Assembly: GCA_021397835.1 (NCBI GenBank)
Contig: JAJFZO010000896.1
Span: 4,318,501-4,382,500 of the forward strand
From: Moringa oleifera
Taxonomy: Eukaryota > Streptophyta > Magnoliopsida > Brassicales > Moringaceae
Length of the DNA: 64,000 nt
Reading direction: 5' to 3'
Shown: positions 1 through 13,206 of the stretch, in pieces
Numbering within the stretch: position 1 is the stretch's first letter
How the letters are laid out: every line of letters starts with the position of its first letter
Notes under the pieces: model-generated
What the model was told of the DNA's origin: nothing
Seen by the model: the letters and a program-made list of their open reading frames with translations, nothing else
Databases searched by the model: none
Made by a program: the position numbers and the translations under genes

Positions 1-3000
1 ACACGGGGGTAGCCTCATAATGACCTTATGATAGTGGTTGGCGTTAAGAGATCCTAATAACTACTGTAGGTTAGTTGCTGATGTTAGTAGATGCCAATGC
101 TAGTACCTAGGGAGATTAGTGATGACCCAACAACTGTCGTTGGCTTTGGCAAACATCTGCATTGGGTACTCTAGCGATGTCCTAACGAAAGTTGGTAGCA
201 CAAGTAGAAGTGAGGGCAAGCATTAGAGGAGCTTAATGATGGCCTAACGGCAATGGTCAGCGTTGGGAAAGCCTAATGACTATTACAAGACAATCGCTAG
301 TGCTTGCAGATGCTCATGCCAACTTTAGGGCAACCTAATTATTACCTAGCTACTAGCAGGGCAATTGCCGGATAGACACTAGTACTAGCACTGAAAGAAC
401 CCAAGGATAACCGAACTAGTGTTATGGGGTAGTTGATAGTATTAGTAGACACTAGCGCTAGCACTAGAGGAGCTTAATGATAACCTTATGATGGTCACAG
501 GCATAGAAAAAGCCCAACGATTACAACTCAGCAGTTGTTAACGTAGGTAGATGCTAGTGCTAGCACTAAGGGATCTCAGCGATGACCCCAGCGGTAGTCG
601 TTGGCGCTAATCGACATCGGTGCTAGGTTCCTTAAGTGATGGCTGACTCATAGACATTGGCATAGGTAGATGTAACGATAAACACTAATGGAGCCCAACG
701 ACAGCTTAACTATATTGTTGGCATTGGGAGAGCAGAAAAATGTCTGCACAGGATTTGCTACACTGGCTGACACTCATACCAACTTTGGAGGAACTTAATA
801 ACTAACTAGCTATTAATGTGGGACAATGGTTAGTGCTGGCAGACATAATCCTACCATTGGGGGAACCTAAGGACTACCCAGCTATTGCTGCATGGCAGTT
901 GGTGGTGTTGGTAGATGCTAGTGCTAGCATCGAGGGAGCCAAGTGATAACCCTATGATAATCACTCACGTTCACGAAGCCTAAACACTACTACTAAGCAG
1001 TCATTGATGTTGGTAGACAATGGCATTGGCTTGCCCTAGCGATGGCCCTATAGTAGTCATAAGCGTAAGTAGATGAGGGAGTAAGCATTAGAGTAGCCTA
1101 GTGACGGTCTAGTAGTAGTGGTTAGGGTTGAGAGAGCCTAATGACTATTGCAGGAAGTCATTAGTACTGACTAATGCTCTCGTTACCTTTGAGAGAACCA
1201 AATGACTTCCCAACTACTAGTTTGGGGAAATTGTTGGTATTAGCAGATGCTAGCACAAGCATTAAGGGAGCCTAAGGACTGCCCAGTTATTAGTGTGAGG
1301 CAGTCAGAGGAGTTGATAGATGCTAGTGATTGCATCAGAGGCGTCGCTAATCGTTGGTACTAAAAGAGCCTAACGATTATTTCAAGACAGTCGCTAACAT
1401 TGGTAGATGTTAGCATCAGCATTGAGGGAACTCAGCAATGACCTAACCTTAGAGGAATCATCAACTTCTAACTACTATTGTAGTACAGTTGTTGGTATTG
1501 GTAGATGTTGACGCTAACACTAGTGGAACCTAAGGATTGCCTTGTTATTGCTACGGGGTAGTTGCTAGTGTTGATTGATGCTAGTGCTAGTACTGAGGCA
1601 AACCAACGATGACCCAATGATAGTTGTAAACACGAGGAAAGCCTATGATAGCTGTTGGGCAGTTACTGATGCATGTAAATATTTATATTTCGTTGCCCCA
1701 ATGATGGCCCAATGGTAGTCTCACGCACACGAAGACGCAGGGGCAAGCACTAGAGCGGCCTAACGACAGCCTAACAATAGTAGTTGGCATTAGGAGAGCC
1801 TAAAGACTATTGATAGCACTAAAAGAACCTAAGGACAACCTAGTTATTGTTACAGCTAGTTGTTGATGTTAGTAGATGCTGGTGTTAACACTGGAGGAGC
1901 CCAATGACTCTAGCTGGGCAGTCATTGACGCTGGTAGTGCCAGCACTAAAGGATCTCAATGATTCGCCAGTGGTAATTGTTGGTACTAGCCGACATCTAT
2001 GCTAGGTTCCCCCAACAATGGCCTAGTGGCAGTCGCCCGCATCGATAGACAAAATGGTAACCACTAATGGAGCCCAACAATGGCATAGCAGTAGTAATTG
2101 GCATTGGGAAAGCCTAAGGACGATTACACGAGATTCACTGGGCTGGTTGGCAGTCGTGCTAGCTTTAGGGGGAACCCAATGAGCGCTCAACTATTTTTGT
2201 GCTACAATTGTTGATGTTGGTAAAAACTAATGTTAGCATCAATGGGGCCTAACAATGACCCTATGCTAGTCATAGGCATTGGGAGAGATTAATAATTACG
2301 GCTAGGCAATCATTGACCCTAGCAGATGGCAACATTAGCATTAACGCAACTCAATAACGACCTCGCGACAATCACTAAGGCAGATAGATTCGAGGGTAAC
2401 TATAGGAAGAGTCGAATGAATGATGGCCTAATAATAGTAGTAGGCACTAAGAGAGCCAAAAGACTTCCATAGGGACATCGCTAGTGCTAGCACACACTTT
2501 TGCCAGCTTTGAGGGCATCTAACGATTGCCTAGCTATTATTGCATGGTAGTTATAGGTGTAGGTAAACAATGGTGCCAACTCTAGGCGAATGGAAAGACT
2601 TTCTAACTATTATTACGAGGAAATTACTAGTGCCAGTAGATGTTAGTACTAGCACCAGGGGAGCCCAGCGACGACTCAATGATAGTTACTCAAGTTAGGA
2701 GAGGCTAGTAACTATAACTAGGTAGTCATTTATGCTGGTAAATGCTAGTATTAGCACAAGAGGAGCTCAGTGATAACCCAACGATTGTCATTCAAAATTG
2801 CCAAACTTCTACACTAGGTTACCCCAACGATGGCCCAATGATAGTCGTTGGCCCAAGTAGATTCTAAAGTAAGAATTAGAGGAGCCTAACGACTACTTTG
2901 CAACAATTTTTGGTGTTAAGAAAGTCGAACAACTGCTATAAGGAAGTCACTGGTGCTGGCAGATGCTCGTGCTTGCTTTGAGAAACCTAACGACCGCTGA

Positions 3001-3127
3001 ACTACTACTATAGGGTAGTTGTTAGTGTTAGCAAACATTAACGCCTATACCAGGTAAATCAAAAGACTTCCTTGCTATTGCTGCCATTAGTGGTTGACAT
3101 TGGCAGAGCCTAACGATTAGCGTTCCA
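1..3127. repeat. Satellite A, diverged block A1
   Basis: The whole stretch is made of degenerate family A subrepeats (GAGCCCAACGACT, GCTAGTGCTAGCAC, GGGGAACCTAA words recurring every 38-75 bases). A composite-unit landmark, GGTT-CCCC followed by a GCGATGGCCC word, recurs near 160, 620, 1037, 1692, 2001 and 2815, so unit length is irregular (about 0.3-0.8 kb). The landmark GGAATCATCAACTTC at 1454 links this block to similar sites at 6276, 8735, 30111 and 44736. No coding region, RNA gene or transposon is visible. The array runs off the left edge of the window. Confidence 0.9.
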
Positions 3128-4356
3128 ACCATGGTTAGGTTGGCACTCCTGCTACGACTGCATGTTGGGCATTTTGCCCATGCCATGCCTGTTGGGGGTA
3201 GCCATGGCTTACCTTTTGAGCCCATGGTCTGTCTGATGTGGTTTTCTTTGCATGCTTGCTAGGTAGTCTATTGAGCCACAGTGACGAAGGTCTAGCTTGC
3301 ATGGGGGCATCCATGGCCTGGCTAACACTCTCATTATAGCTGCACGTTTAATGTTTCGCCCTTGCTATGCCTCCTTGAGCAACCGTAGCTTTCCTTTTGT
3401 GCCCATAGTCCATACGACTTGGCTCCCTTGGCATCCTTATTGGGCAATCTATTGAGAGACAACGTTGAGAGTTTAGCCCGCGTGGGGCGCCCATGGCTTA
3501 TCTCATGCCCATGGTCCATGCAACATGGCTCTCTTAGTATGCTTGCTAGGTAGTCCATCCAGTGATAGCGATGAGAGTCCAACTCATGTGGGGCTTCCAT
3601 GGCTTAGTTGATGTGACTATTGCAATCACACGTTGGGCCTTCGACCCATATCGTACCTTTTAAGAGGTAGTTATGGCTTGCCTTCTATGCCAATGTTCCT
3701 TGCAACGTGGCTCCTTTAGCATGTTCGTTGGGCAGTTTATCGAGGGATGACGATGAGGGTATGGCTTGCGAGAAATGCCCATGGCTTGGTTGGTATACCT
3801 GTTTTGGCAGCACGCTAGCCCTTTTACCCATGCTAAGCATGTTTGAGGTACTTATGGCTTGCCTCCCAAACCAATGGTCCATGCAGAATGGCTCCCTTGA
3901 CATGCTCGTTGGGTAGTCTATGAGGGGATGACATCGAGGGTCTTGCCCGTGTGTAGTTCTCAGGGGCTAGCTAGCGCGCCTATTATTAGCAACTCGACTT
4001 GCCATCCGAGCCTACAATCCCTGTGACATGGCTTCCTTAGCATGCTCGCCAGGTAGTCTACTGAGGGACAGTAATGAGAGGCAAGTGCATTAATATTGAT
4101 CGTTCACTAGGCCTTTTCCTTACGCCGTGCCTACTAGGGGCAGCCGTGGCTTACCTCTTATGCCCATGGTCCGTGAAACGTGACTCCTTGGCACACTCAC
4201 TAGGTAGTCAATCAAGGGAAAATAATGAGGTTCTAACTCGCGTGGTACTCCTATGGCTTTGTAGGAGCACTAGTTGTGACTGCACGCTCGATCTTCCACC
4301 CATGTCGTACCTCTTAAGGGTTGTCGTGGCTTGCATCTCATGCCCATGATCCATGC
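3128..4356. repeat. Satellite B island B1 (~180-bp monomers)
   Basis: The sequence changes abruptly from family A to a different tandem repeat marked by CCATGG, TTGGGC-TTTTGCCCATGCC, GCCCATGGTCCATGC and GGGTAGTCTATTGAGG. About seven monomers fit, some truncated. The left border falls in the CCATGGTTAGG part of the monomer and the right border just after CCCATGATCCATGC, so the island begins and ends at different phases. Open frames of 70-90 codons occur on both strands only because the 180-base period equals 60 codons. Nothing suggests a gene. Confidence 0.9.
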
Positions 4357-7300
4357 TAGGTGAGCACTAGAGGAGATCAATGATGGCGTAATAGAAGTAG
4401 TAATTACAGAGAGAGCCCAACTACTACTGCGAGAGGCAATCATTGGTGCTAGTACACATTTATGCCACCTTTGAGGGAACCCGATGACATCTTGGCTACA
4501 GCAGCAAGGTAGTTGATCATGTTAACAAGCATAATTGCTAACACATGAAGACCCCAAGGATTGCCTAGCTATTATCGTGGGGTTATAACTAGTGTTAATA
4601 GACGCTAATGCGAGTAAGAAAGAAGCCTTCTGATGACCCCAAGACAGTCATTCACATTGGGAGAGCCCAATGACTGCTGCTAGGTAGTCATGGGCGCTAG
4701 TAGAGGCTAGAGCCAACACTAAGGGAGCTCAACGGCAGTCGCAAGCATAGGTAGACTCGAGGCAAAAGTACTAGAGGGGTCCAAATACTATCACGCAGGA
4801 ATAATTAGCATTAATAGAGCCTAATGACAAGTACGAATAAGTGCCTGGTGCTGGTAGATGCTCGTGCTAACTTTTGAGGAACCTTACGATTGCCTAGCTA
4901 CTACTATGAGGCAGTTTTTGGTCTTGGTGGACATCGACACCAGTAGTGAGAGAACATGCGTACTACCCAGCAATTATTGTAGGACAGTTGTTGATGGCAG
5001 TGGACACTCTTGCCAACACCAGAGGAGCCCTACGACAACCCTATGACTGTCACTAGCATTAGGAGAGTAGTCGGTGGCACTTGTAAAGGCCAACGCCTGC
5101 ACTAAGGCAGCTTAACGACAATCTAGCGGCAGGCATCAATGTTGGTAAACATCTGTATTAGGTTGCCTCTGCGATCGCCCAATGATAGTCACTGGCGCAG
5201 GAAGTCAAGTGGGCAACCACTGAGAACTTCAACAATAGCTTAATAGAAGTGGTTAGCATTGGGAAAGCCCAATTACTGGTGCGGGGAAGTCGGTAGTATT
5301 GGTGCATGCTAGTGCTAACTGTAAGGGAACCTAATGACTACCCAGCTACTTTTGTGGTACAGTTACTGGTGTTAGTAAACGCTAGTGCCAGCACTGGGGG
5401 AGCCCAATGATGACCTCCTGGTAATCATTGGCATTAGGCAGGCCTAATGAATGTTACTAGGCCGTCGTTAACACTAGCAGATGCCAATGTTAACATAAGG
5501 GGAGCTCAGAGATGACTAAGCGATAGTTGTTGATGCTGCCAAACATTAGCATTAGGTTACATTAGTGATGGCCCAACGACAATCACTAAAGTTGGTAAAC
5601 GTGAGGGCAAGCACTAAAAAAGCCCAACGACAATGTAGCAGTAGTAGTAGGCATTAGTAGAGCCTAACAACTTCTGTAAGAAATTAGTTGGTGCTAGGAG
5701 ACTTCTACACTAACTTTTGGGGAACCTAATAACAACCTAACAACTACTATGAGGTAGTTGCTCATATTGGTAAATGGCAACACTAGCATTAAGGGAACCT
5801 TAGGACTGCACAACTATTACTACGGGGTAGTTACACGTGTTGATAGATGCTAGTGCTAGCATCAAGAGACCCAAGTGACCCAATGACAGTCGTTGCCATT
5901 TAGGAGCCCCAACCATGACCTTGTAATAGTGGTTGGCGTTGGAAAGGCCCAATGATTACTACGGGGAAATCGTTGGTGCTAATGTTTGCATTAGCTTAGA
6001 AAGAACCCAATGATTGCTTAACTATAGCCATTGGGCTACTGCTGGTGTGTGCAACACTAACACCAGCACTAAAGGAATCTAGGGACTACCCAGCTATTAT
6101 TATGAGGTAATTACGAAAGTCGATAGACACTAGTACTAGTATTGAGGGAGTGTATCAATGACATAATGATAGTCGTTGGGGTTAGGAGAGCCCAATTATT
6201 ATTGCAGGGCAGTCGCTGATATTGGTTGATGCTAGCGCCAACATTAGGAGAACTCAATGACAACTCAACTGTAAGGGAATCATTAATTTGCCAACTATTA
6301 TTGCAGTGCAGTTTTAAGTGTTGGCAAACATCGGTGCCAACACTAAGAGAACTTAGGGACTACCTCGTTATTGCTGTGGATAGTTACTGGTGTCAATAGA
6401 TGTTAGTGTTCGTACCAGGATAGCCAAAAGCGACGACCCAATGACGATCGTAGGTGTTGGGAGAGCCTTATGACTGTTGTTGGGTAGTCGCTAATGCTGG
6501 TAGACATCTGCACTAGGTTGCTCCAGTGATGTCTCCATGGCAATTTTTAGCACAGGAAGACGAGATGGCAAGCACTAAAGGAATCCAATGACAGCCTAGC
6601 AACAGTAGTTGGCATTGAAGGACTCGAATGACTATTACAAAAAAGTAACTTGTGTTGGTAATTGCCTGCAATAACTTTGGGGGAACCTTATGACTACTAC
6701 TAGGTAGTTGTTGACTCTAGTAGGTGCAATTGCCAACACTACGGGAGCTTAAAGATGATCTGATGATTATCGTTGGCACTGACAGATATCTGCACTAAGT
6801 ACCCAAGTGATGGCCCAACGGTAGTCGTTGGTGCAGGTGAATGCAAGGGCAAGCATTAGAGGAGCTCAATGATGGCATAACAACAACGGTCAAAGCTAGG
6901 AAAGCCCAACGATTAGTACGAAAAAGTCGTTGGTGCTGGCAGATGCTCATGCCAACTTTAGGGGAACCTAATTATTGCCTAGCAATTGCTAGGCAGTTGT
7001 TAGTGTTGGTAAATGCTAGTGCCTGCACTAAGGCAACCCTTCCAATGGCAGTGGGTAGTGTATGTAGGCATGAGTGTAAGCACTAGAGGAGTCCAGTAAT
7101 AGCTTAGCAATAATAGTTGGCATTAAGAGAGCCTAATGATGACTATAGGGGATTCACTGGTGCTGGCACACACTCATACTAGCTTTGGGGGAAATCAATG
7201 GGTGTTCAGCTATTTTTTTGGTATAGTTGCTAGTATTGATAAACGTTAGTGCCAGCACCGAAGAAGCCCAACAACGACCCCATGATAGTCACTAATATTA

Positions 7301-9112
7301 GGAGAGCCCAACAATGTCTATTAGGAAATCACTAATGCTAGTGTGACCTAGTGACAGTCGCTAGCATTGGCAGACATTTGCGCTGGGTTCTCCCAGTGAC
7401 GATCAAACGAAAGTCGCTGTCACATGCGGATGTGAAGGCAAGCATAGGAGGGGCAAATGACAGCCTAGTAGTATTAGTCAACACTGAAAGAACCAAATGA
7501 CTTCTACACAATGTCATTGGTACTAGCAGACGTCATGCCATCTTTGGGAACCTAATGACTGCCAAGCTATTGTTACGAGGTAGTTATTGGTGCTCGTAGA
7601 TGTCGGTGCTAGCATTTTGGGAACCCTAAGACTACCTAGCCATTGCTATGGGGCACTAATTAGTGTTAGTAGATGCTTCTCCTAGCACTGGGGGAGCCCA
7701 ACAATGACCCAATGACAGTGGCTTGCATTGGGAAAGCAACTACTACAATTGGATAGTCACTAATACTAGTAAATGCTTGCCACAGTCATGGCCCCAATGA
7801 TGCCCTAATGGTAATCGCTGGTGTAGGTAGACACAAGGGTAAGCACTAGAGGAGCCTAATGATGGCTTAGCAGTAATTGTTGGCATTGAGAAAGTCCAAT
7901 GGTGGCTACGAGGAAGCTGCAGGTATTGGTAAGCATTCACACTTACTTTTGAAGAACCCAATGACTGCCTAGCTACTAATGTGATGTAGTCTCCAATGTT
8001 GGTTTATTTTAGTACCAGCACTAAGGGAATAAACGAACTTCCAAATAATTATCGTGAGGTAGTTGCTTTTATCGATAGACATCAATGTTAGTAATAGGGG
8101 AGCCCTGTGACAACCCCATCATGGCCATTAGCATTAAGAAAGCCAAATGACTATTGTTGGGTGGTCACTGGCACTGGTAGGCGCTCAGTTTAGCACTGGG
8201 GGAGCTCATTGGTGATATCCTAATGATAGTCGCAGGCATTGGGAGAGCTCTACAATTGTTGTTGGCCAGTCGCTTGCATTGGTAAACATTTGCACTAGGT
8301 TCCCCTAGTGACAACCAAAAAAAGGTCATTAATGTGAGCAAACGTGAGGGCAAGCACTAAAAGAGCCTAAATGATGGCCTAGCAGTAGTAAATGGATTAA
8401 AAGAGCGAATAATTGCTATGGGGAAGTCACTAGTACTAGTAGATGCTTGCTTTATATTTGGGGAAACCTAACGATTGCATAACTACGGTTATGGGATAGT
8501 TGCTGGTGTTAATAGACATCAATGCCAACACTAGGGGAACCTAGGGACTGCCCACCTATTATTTGGGCAGTTGCTGGAGTTGGTAGATGCTAGTGCTAGC
8601 ATCAAGGGAGTCCAACGATGACCTTATGACAGTCACTAAGGTTGGGACGACCCAATGATTATTGTTGAGCAGTCATTGAGGATGATAGATTCCAGCATCA
8701 ACATTCAGGGAGCTTAATGATAACCTAACTTAGGGCGAATCAACAACTTCCCAACTACTACAATAGTGTAATTATCGGTGTTGGCAGACGTCGATACCAG
8801 CATTAGGGGAACCCATGGACTACCTTGCTATTGTTATGGGGCAATTGTCCATGCTAATAGATTTTAAAGCTTGTATTAGGGGAGTCTAACGATGACCCAA
8901 TGACTATCATAGGTATTGGGAGAGCCCAACAATTGCTACTAGGCAGTTGCTAGTTTCAGTAGATGCTAGTGCTAATGGATGCCAACCACTATCATCATTG
9001 CATTGATGGTCCAACAGTTGTCGCTCATGTTGGTAAATGCGAGGGTAACCATTAAAGGAGCCCAACAGTAGCCTAGCAAAAGTTGTTGGCATTGGGAGAG
9101 CCCAATAACTGT

Positions 9113-9130
9113 GGGGAAAGGGGGGGAGGG
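9113..9130 (+). other. G-rich tract, potential G-quadruplex
   Basis: The tract reads G4-A3-G7-A-G3, which satisfies the usual four-run quadruplex pattern (G3+ with loops of 1-7). The corresponding place in other copies reads roughly GTGGGGAAGTC, so this looks like a local expansion of the G run in one copy. I saw no other tract of this kind in the window. Confidence 0.6.
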
Positions 9131-12100
9131 AAGTCATATGTGTTAGCAGACGCTCATGCTAGCTTTTGAGGAACTCAACGACTGCCTACCTACTGCTACC
9201 GAGTAGTTGTTAATGTTGGTTGATATTGACGCAAGCATTAAGAGAGCCTAACGACAGGTGTTGGTAGGGGCTAGTGTCAGCACTAGGAGAGCTAAACAGC
9301 GATGACCCAGTGATAGTTATAAGCATTGACCTGCAACTGCTAGTGGGCAATCGCTTGCACTAGCAAACATTTATATTCAAATAGCTCAGCGACGAGCCAA
9401 ATTATCACTGGCACTGGCAGATATTTGAAGAGGGTTCTCTAGTGATGGCCTAGTGGATGTCAACTAACACCAGCGCTTGCATTGAGAAAGCCTTGGAACT
9501 ACCCAACTATTGCTATGAAGTAGTTGTTAGAGTCAGTGGATGCTAGTGCTAGCACTGAGGGAGCCTAGCGACGTCCTTACGGTAGTTGCTAGCATTAAAA
9601 GAGCCCAATGACTGTTGCTCAAGAGTGGTGGCACTATTTAAGGCCAACACAACACCAGGGCAGCTCAACGATGACCCAACAACAATCACTTGCACTGGTA
9701 AACATGTCTGCTATGTTCCTTTAATGATGACCTAATGATAGTCGCTATTGTAGGTAGAGGACTCCAACGACGGTGTGGTAGTAGTAATTGGCATAGGGAA
9801 GGCACACCAACTGCTTGAAGAGTCCTACTTGTTGGCAAACATCGACGCCAGCACAAGGGAACCTAGGTACTACCTAGCTATCACTGTCAGGCAGTTACTA
9901 GTGTTAGTAGACGCTAGTGCCAGCACTAGGGGAATTCAGTGACGACCTCATGATGTGGCACTAGGAGAGTCGAACGACTATTATTGGGTAGTCACTAGTG
10001 CTATGGGAGTACAGCAGTAATCATCAATGTTGGAAGACATCGGTGTTGCGTTCCCCCAACTATGTAATAAGAGTAGTAAGCATAAGTAAGCGCGAAAGTA
10101 TAAGAAGAGCTCAATGGCAGTAGTAGGAGTAGTAAGTGCAAAGAGAGTCCAACGACTATTGCAGGGCATTTGTTATTGCTGACAGATGCTCCCACTAACT
10201 TTGAGAGAGCCTAATGACTACTTAACTATAATAGTGAGGTAGTTACTAGTGTTGGCAGACGAAATTGCCAACACGTAAGGAACCCATGGACTGTCGAGCT
10301 ATTATTAAGTAGTTGCTAGTGTCAGTAGATGCGAGCGCCAATATTGGGGAAGCCTTGCGATAACCCCATGATAGTTACTAGCATTGGGAGAGCCTAACAA
10401 TTGTTATTAGATAGTTGTTAATTCTAGCAGACATTTACATGGGTTGCCTCAGCGATGGCCCGATTTAAGTCATAGGCGTAGGTAGACGAAAAAGCAACCC
10501 TGAAAGAGCCCAACCATGACCTAGCAATAGTTATTGGCGTTAGGAGAGCCTAATGACTACTATAGGGAAATCATTCATGTTGGCAAACACTCGTTCCAGC
10601 ATTAAGGGAGCCAACAACTGCCCAATTATTTTTGCAATGCTATAATTGGTGTTGTTAAACATTAGTGCCAACACTAAGGGGGCCTAGCAATGACCCCATA
10701 ATAGTTACTAGAATTAGGGGAGCCCAACAACTACTATTGGGCAACGAGTGACGCTAATAGATGGCAATGTAAGCACTAGAGCAACTCAACATTGCCCTAG
10801 TGATAGTCGTTGGCACTGGTAGACATCAGCACTAGGTTCGCCTAGTGATGGCCCAATGGTTATTGCTGATGCAAGTAAACATGAGGGCAAGCATAGCTAA
10901 GGTCGAGTGATGGCCTAGTAGCACTAGCAGGCATTGGGAGAGCCCAACAACTTCTGCATGATGTTGTTGGTTCTCATAAAGGCTCGCACCAGCTTCGAAG
11001 AAACCCAACAACTACCTAGCCTATTGGTGCAAGGCAGTTATTGGTGTTTGCAGACGTTGGTGCTAACACTAAGGGAACCCTAGGATTACTAAACTGTTGT
11101 TACATGGTAGTTGTTAGTATCGATAGACGCTAGTGTTACCATTGAAAAAGGCCAACGATGACCCAATGACAATGGCTAGTATTGGAAAGGCCTAACCAAT
11201 CCTGTTGGGTAGTCATTGATGTTAATAAATGTCAGCCACTATCATTGCCGTAGCGATGGCTCGACGGCTACCACTGATGCTAGTAAACATGAGGGTAAGC
11301 ATTAAGGAGCCCAATAATGGCTTTGCAGCATTTGTTGGCATTGGGAGAGCCCAACAACTGTGGTGGCGAAGTCTTGTGTGTTGGCAAATGCTCATGCCAG
11401 CTTTTGGGGAACTCATACACTGCCCAATTACTACTACCATGCAAATGTTAGTGTTGGTTAATGTCGACACAAGCATTAGGGGAATTGCAAGACTTTCAAC
11501 AATTGGTAAGGCAGTTGCTCTTATTGGTACATGCTAGTGTGAGCAATTGGGAGAGCCTAGTGACAACCCTATGATAGTTGCTCTTGTTAGGACAGCCCAA
11601 TGATAATTATTAGTAGGGACCAATGTCAGCATTAGAGGAGCTCCAGAGCGACGACCTAATGATAGTTAGAGGCGTTAAGAATGCCTTAAAACTACTGTTG
11701 GGCAGTCACTTGTGTTGGTAAACATCTACACTAGGTCAGCGTAGTAATGATTGAGAGATAATCATTAGCGCTGGCAAACTTTTATAATAGGCTCTCCAAA
11801 CAATGGCCTGGTGAGCATCAACCAATAGTAACACCTGCATTAAGAGAGCCTAGGAACTGCCCAACTATTGTTGGGAAGTAATTACTAATGTTAGTGGATG
11901 CTAGTGCTAGCACTGAGGGAGCCTAGTGACATCCCCACGATGGTTACAGCATTGGGAGAGCCCAACAACTATTGCTTAGGAGTGGCTGGCATTGTTTAAG
12001 GTTAGCACATCACTAGGGGAGCTTAGCAATAACCTAACGGCAATCACTCGCACTAGCAGAGATCTGCACTATCCTTCCCAAGCAATGACCCAACGATAGT

Positions 12101-13190
12101 CACTATTGCACATAGAAGATTCCAAAGATGGTGCAGTAGTAGTAGTCAGCATAGGGAGGGTATAACAACTCTTTAGGGAAGTCCGTGGTGCTAGTAGACA
12201 CCGACGGCAATAGAAGGGGAGCCTAGGTGCCAGAGCAATTACTAGTGTTAGTAAACGCTATTGCAAGCACTAAAGGAATCCAACAATGACCTTATGATGG
12301 TCGTGGGCATTAAGAGAGCCGAACAACTACTGTTAGGTAGTCATTAGCGCTAAGAGAGCCTAGCAATGACCCAGTGATAATCATTAGCACTAGTAGAAAT
12401 CGATGCTACGTTCCCCTAACTGTGGCTTAGCGAGAGTAGCAAGTACAAGTAAGAGCAAAGGCAAGCACTAGAGGAGCTTAACGATTACTACAGGGTAGTT
12501 CTTGATGCTTACAAACACTCGCACTATCGTTGGGAGAACCTAACGACTACTTGACATTAGTAGTGAGGCACTTGTTTATGTTGGCAAATGAAGTTGCTAA
12601 CATATGGGGAACCCAAGATTGCCTAGCTATTATTGAGGGGTAGTTATTGGTGCCACTAGATGCGAGTGCTAATATAAGGGAAGCCTTGCAACAACCCCAT
12701 GCCAATTGTTGGGAGAGTCCAATGATTGCTGCTAGGTAGTCACGGGCACTGGTAGAGGCTAACACCAACACTAGGGGAGCTTAGCAATGATCGAGTAATA
12801 GTTGTTGACATTGGCAGACATCTACGCTAAATTCTTGCAGTGATGACCATGCAACAATCACTGATACAAGTAGAGATGGGGCAAAAATATTAGATAGGTC
12901 CAACAATGGCCTAACAACAATAGTTGCCATTAGAAGAGCCTAATGATGCCTATGAAGAAGTCATTGATGCTAATAAATGCTAATGCTAGCTTTTGGGGAA
13001 CCATATGACTACGCAGCTACTGCTAAGGGCAGTTACTGAATTTCGTAATGATGATGCTAGCTTTAAGAGAACCTAGGCACTACCTTACAATTATTATAGG
13101 GTAGTTATTGGTGTCGATAGATACTCGTGCTAGTACTAAAGGAGACCTGCAGCCACCCTACAATTGTCGTTGGAGTTGCAAGAGCCGAAC

Positions 13191-13206
13191 ACTACTACTA
13201 AGTAGT
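13191..13206. other. Perfect short inverted repeat in A subrepeat
   Basis: ACTACT, a four-base loop ACTA, then AGTAGT: a six-base perfect stem. It is one example of the dyad that recurs in most A subrepeats, where the idealised form is CGACTGC, TGTTGG, GCAGTCG. Confidence 0.7.

Noticed and set aside
3128..4356. Common ancestry of families A and B
   Set aside because: Both contain GGGCAGTC followed later by AGCGATGA, but the rest does not align. Shared words of this size could arise by chance or by recombination between the families.
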